From: Fidelibacterota bacterium
Lineage (GTDB): Bacteria; Fidelibacterota; Marinisomatia; SCGC-AAA003-L08; D37C17
Direction of reading: 5' to 3'
Assembly: GCA_002719095.1 (NCBI GenBank)
Contig: PBGO01000024.1
Location: 65,949-106,803 of the forward strand
DNA: 40,855 bases
The notes beneath the pieces were generated by a model. That model did no database searches and was not told where the DNA came from. It was given only the letters and a program-made list of their open reading frames with translations. Positions 37,346 to 40,855 of this stretch are shown here, piece after piece (positions within the stretch are counted from its first letter, which is position 1; each line of letters begins with the position of its first letter). The position numbers were made by a program, and so were the translations under genes.

Positions 37346-40300
37346 CTATTTTATTAGCATGATTTTAGATTGGTATACTTTATTATTAGATTTTAGATTG
37401 ACGATATAAAGACCACTAGATTGATTCGAAGCATTCCATTCATAAGTATGACTTCCCGCAGATAAAAAATTGCTAAATAATACATCAACTAACCTACCGT
37501 TTACATCATAAATTGAGAGTTCTACATCAGAATCAATATCTAATAAAAATTCAATTGAAGTAACAGGATTAAATGGATTAGGATATATTGAGCTTAATTT
37601 AAATTCATTAGCAATATCTTTTCTAATTCTTAAGTCATCAATAAATGATATATTTAAATCATTCCATAAATCAAACTCACCATCTAGACTAATTAATTCT
37701 TGTGAATTAACTTTGAAGATTTTAAAACTTACTTCATCATCTGCCGATGGGTAATTAACTGTTTCAAATTGTCCATCATAACCCATCGTTGGAATGTCAA
37801 TAATTTGTCCATTCCATTGCCTTGCACCGATAACCTGATTATTAAAGTATGATATTATCCAATCCCCCTCTTCAGCTCCTTCAATTTGGTCAACAAAATA
37901 GAATGCTTGTTTTGTTGATTGCGAGTAAGAGAATTCATCAAGTGTTAAGACTTCATCATTTGTTGATAATCTTGAGTTACTATTGGGAGGAATATAGCTA
38001 AAGTCAAAAGCATCAGTTGCTATAAACCAATATCCTTTTTTACCTTCAAGCTCATCTAAACTACCTGCCCATTGTCCATTTGGTAAAAGTGTTGCTGCAA
38101 CACCTTCACCAATTATGCCTGTAATATTTTCATAAACTGAAGACGGTAAAGTTGACTCTAAGGCTGCACTATTCATGAAAGGATAAGATATCAAATTTGC
38201 ACCGTAGTGAAGATCATACAATAAATCGTCGTCGGATGGAAGGCCAATCACATCTAAGCTATCTGATGCTGTTTGCTTGACCCAATAACCTGAAGTCCTA
38301 GATATAGTATTCAAACTGCCTACCCATAACCCGTTTGGCAATAAATTTGCTGCAACACCTTCACCAATAACGCCATCAACTGTTTCTTCAATGGAAATCA
38401 TAACATTGCCAATTGAGGGGTCTTCAGGAAGCGCTGGGAAACTAACTAAATTTGCACCATAATGTAGGTCAATAGAATAACTTATTGAAGAAAACCCTGT
38501 TATGAACTCAAGAGTTGAAAGCCCGTTATTTGACCATGTAATTTCTTCTGATGGCATTGCACTAAAAATGGAGTTGACACTATTATCATAGATTTTAAAA
38601 CTAGGTAAATCTCCAACATTGAAATATCCATCGGAATAATTCTCTCCATCATCACCCATTGCAGGTATGGCTGTGAAAGGACCTTCCCAAGGCCAAAAAC
38701 CAGCGCATACATCTTCATTAAATACCCCAATCCAATCACCTTCTTCAAGGCTAATTCCATCGATATCAGCTTCGGCTATAAAATAAAATGCTTGTAATGT
38801 TGATTGTTCAAATGACCATCCATCTGGCGGGTATATACATGACCCATCTTCGACTGTCGCATTTGGATTTCCATTGTGAGAATCTGGACAAGTTGGACAA
38901 TTCCATGCTTGAGTGTCTGTGCATCCAAAGCAGTAATCGACGTCTAAATTAGTTGAACCGCTAACGCATCCACAATCATTTTCAAAAGCTTCACCGAAAC
39001 ACACTCCGGCACAATCAATATCTGAATCTGCGACGTGACCTGTAGAACCCTCAGAGCAAACATTACAATTATCTATGAAAGCCAAACCACCGCATTCCTC
39101 ATTACAATCAAAATAATTTGCAGCACAATTAGGGTAATCGTCTACATCACCACATAACCCATCAGAATCTGCATCGTTCTCAGAATCATAAGGACATGTG
39201 TCTACATCACCACATAACCCATCAGAATCTGCATCGTTCTCAGAATCATAAGGACATGTGTCAAGATTGTTGAGAACCCAATTAGAATCGGGAAGTAATT
39301 CATAAACTGTATTATTAGTAATTATATCAGATAAATTTGAACAGAACAACGCTTCACCATCTTGATTAAAACCAAAACCATCTTGGTCTGAGTCATAAAA
39401 ATAAACATTTGGAAAGTTTGCAAAACAACCGCATCCTATATCATCTGAATTAAAAATGTGTCCAGTAAAACCTCCTGAACAAATGCCACAATCATCAACC
39501 AAGGCAGAACCCCCGAGATCATCGTTACAATCAGGAAATACATTTACTGAATCTATGTAAGCAAAAAGATTATTTTCAAAACCAAAATCTTGAGAAGAGA
39601 CAGCTGGATAATAATTGCCTGAGGAACTATCAAAAATTATGAAAGTCGGTGCGTCTCCCATCATCAAGTATCCATCTGAATAATCTGCTCCATCATCACC
39701 CATTGCAGGAACGGTTGTGTACTCACCTTCCCAAGGGATTGCCCCAACGCAAGTATCACCACTAAAGGCTCCAATCCAATCTTCACCTTGAACAAGGTCT
39801 ACTCCATCAATTTTTGCATCAATAATAAAATAAAATGCCTGTAAAGAACTTTGATTGTAGTCAAAATTTTCTGGTACAAACAAACAACTTCCATCATCAA
39901 CTAGTGCTTCAGAATCATAATTAAAAGCATCCTCATTTGTACAACCGGAACATTCTGTATTATCACCATCACACACATTACATGAATCGACCACATTAGA
40001 TTGACAATTTGGATATTCATCACTATCATTCTGAACCCATCCATCAGGGGCTTCATCAATACAATATTCGTCTCCTAACCCATAACCAAGCCCATCGTTA
40101 TCAGTATCAAGATAGAAAGAAACAGGATATTCGCAACAATCATTGCAGGATACTTCATAATCTCCAAAATTACATGCTTCATTTTCAGTGCAACCAACAT
40201 CTGTTTGATACAAACAACAATCATCACATTCTAAATTTGCAGTAAAATCATAATTTATCGCTGTTTCATCTGTACAACCCTCAATAAATGTTACACCTCC

Positions 40301-40855
40301 CTCATTAATATCTTCTTCAACTTCTTCTAAAGCTTCTTCAATACTTTCAGCTCCAGTAAAATCTGTTTCTGCTAATTCTTCTTCTGTAAGTGTAATTGTA
40401 TATTCAACAATAATCTCGACCGCTCTTGTTTCAACTACAGTAATACTAATTATTTCTACAGAACCCTCTGGAAGTGCTAACTGAGTTTCTAATAAAGCTT
40501 CAAAGTTATCTTCAAAAACTTCTAGATCTTCTAAATCTGACTCATCTACTTCAGTAGCAAGTGAAGATTCAATAAATACAGCACAACTAGAACCATCTCC
40601 ATCACAAACACCACATTCATCATCAACTAATCCTGAACCGCAAACATCATCACAGCCTAGTACATTGCCATTACAATCACATGCACCCTCTGCAATACCA
40701 TCACCACCACATACACCACATTCATCATCAACTAATCCTGAACCGCAAACATCATCACAGCCTAGTACATTACCATTACAATCACATGCACCCTCTGCAA
40801 TACCATCACCATCACATACACCGCATTCATCATTTACTAATCCTGAACCGCAAAC
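37346..40855 (-). CDS. Large Cys/Asp-rich modular secreted protein with T9SS C-terminal sorting domain (5' end beyond the window)
   Basis: Frame stays open upstream of the track start (40213 is TTG): ...GCTDETAINYDFTANLECDDCCLYQTDVGCTENEACNFGDY...; TSP3-like DADSDGLCGDVDTCPYDSEND; C-terminal IYPNPFNPVTSIEFLLDI...VYQSKIMLIK. Confidence 0.85.
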   Translation of the reverse strand, partial: VCGSGLVNDECGVCDGDGIAEGACDCNGNVLGCDDVCGSGLVDDECGVCGGDGIAEGACDCNGNVLGCDDVCGSGLVDDECGVCDGDGSSCAVFIESSLATEVDESDLEDLEVFEDNFEALLETQLALPEGSVEIISITVVETRAVEIIVEYTITLTEEELAETDFTGAESIEEALEEVEEDINEGGVTFIEGCTDETAINYDFTANLECDDCCLYQTDVGCTENEACNFGDYEVSCNDCCEYPVSFYLDTDNDGLGYGLGDEYCIDEAPDGWVQNDSDEYPNCQSNVVDSCNVCDGDNTECSGCTNEDAFNYDSEALVDDGSCLFVPENFDYNQSSLQAFYFIIDAKIDGVDLVQGEDWIGAFSGDTCVGAIPWEGEYTTVPAMGDDGADYSDGYLMMGDAPTFIIFDSSSGNYYPAVSSQDFGFENNLFAYIDSVNVFPDCNDDLGGSALVDDCGICSGGFTGHIFNSDDIGCGCFANFPNVYFYDSDQDGFGFNQDGEALFCSNLSDIITNNTVYELLPDSNWVLNNLDTCPYDSENDADSDGLCGDVDTCPYDSENDADSDGLCGDVDDYPNCAANYFDCNEECGGLAFIDNCNVCSEGSTGHVADSDIDCAGVCFGEAFENDCGCVSGSTNLDVDYCFGCTDTQAWNCPTCPDSHNGNPNATVEDGSCIYPPDGWSFEQSTLQAFYFIAEADIDGISLEEGDWIGVFNEDVCAGFWPWEGPFTAIPAMGDDGENYSDGYFNVGDLPSFKIYDNSVNSIFSAMPSEEITWSNNGLSTLEFITGFSSISYSIDLHYGANLVSFPALPEDPSIGNVMISIEETVDGVIGEGVAANLLPNGLWVGSLNTISRTSGYWVKQTASDSLDVIGLPSDDDLLYDLHYGANLISYPFMNSAALESTLPSSVYENITGIIGEGVAATLLPNGQWAGSLDELEGKKGYWFIATDAFDFSYIPPNSNSRLSTNDEVLTLDEFSYSQSTKQAFYFVDQIEGAEEGDWIISYFNNQVIGARQWNGQIIDIPTMGYDGQFETVNYPSADDEVSFKIFKVNSQELISLDGEFDLWNDLNISFIDDLRIRKDIANEFKLSSIYPNPFNPVTSIEFLLDIDSDVELSIYDVNGRLVDVLFSNFLSAGSHTYEWNASNQSSGLYIVNLKSNNKVYQSKIMLIK
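39141..39260 (-). repeat. Exact 60-bp tandem duplication (20 aa, TSP3-like) in the adhesin CDS
   Basis: 39141-39200 and 39201-39260 are identical base for base. Confidence 0.97.
40611..40855 (-). repeat. 105-bp (35 aa) tandem repeat encoding CGSGLVDDECGVCxGDGIAEGACDCNGNVLGCDDV, more than 2 copies, running off the window
   Basis: Unit starts at 40611, 40716 and 40821; few mismatches between copies. Confidence 0.93.

Noticed and set aside
39141-40855. Direct repeats as a possible CRISPR array
   Set aside because: Repeats are 60 or 105 bp, contiguous without unique spacers, in frame, and encode Cys/Asp-rich modules.

Overview
AT-rich (about 30% GC by eye), densely coding chromosomal window. 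Gene content (secreted proteins with T9SS-type C-terminal domains, homodimeric-type pyruvate dehydrogenase E1, PPi-type phosphofructokinase) suggests a marine FCB-group bacterium, possibly Marinimicrobia/SAR406-like; this taxonomy is inference only. Left to right: an arginine/proline catabolism and energy block (pruA, arcA, arcC, sucC, sucD, ndk); a SPOR-domain lipoprotein-like gene with in-frame 51-bp repeats; rpmB-rpmF; a fatty-acid cluster (fabD-fabG-acpP-fabF-rnc); a minus-strand sugar, isoprenoid and peptidoglycan-recycling block (DUF151 nuclease, PGI/PMI, polyprenyl synthase, phosphomannomutase, anmK, murQ); a CorC/HlyC transporter; class I aldolase plus PPi-PFK; a secreted DA1/LIM-type peptidase; aceE-aceF-lpd; MORN and YceI proteins; tadA, rsmE, a phosphodiesterase and tRNA-Arg(ACG); a transglutaminase-like protein; and a secretion/envelope block on the minus strand. 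The most interesting signal is at 32974-34527(-). Two ORFs that the track lists separately are one reading frame interrupted by a single in-frame UGA at 34297-34299. That UGA sits exactly where the first Cys of a thioredoxin CxxC active site belongs (AATW-U-GGC). A perfect 6-bp hairpin with a GGUGA apical loop starts 15 nt after the UGA, with its loop 21 nt after it, as expected for a bacterial SECIS element. I propose an undescribed secreted selenoprotein: thioredoxin-like domain, TSP3-like repeats, dockerin and T9SS C-terminal domain. A second unannotated signal is a nested-helix structured RNA with a terminator-like hairpin and an FNR/CRP-type palindrome upstream of yceI (28369-28536).
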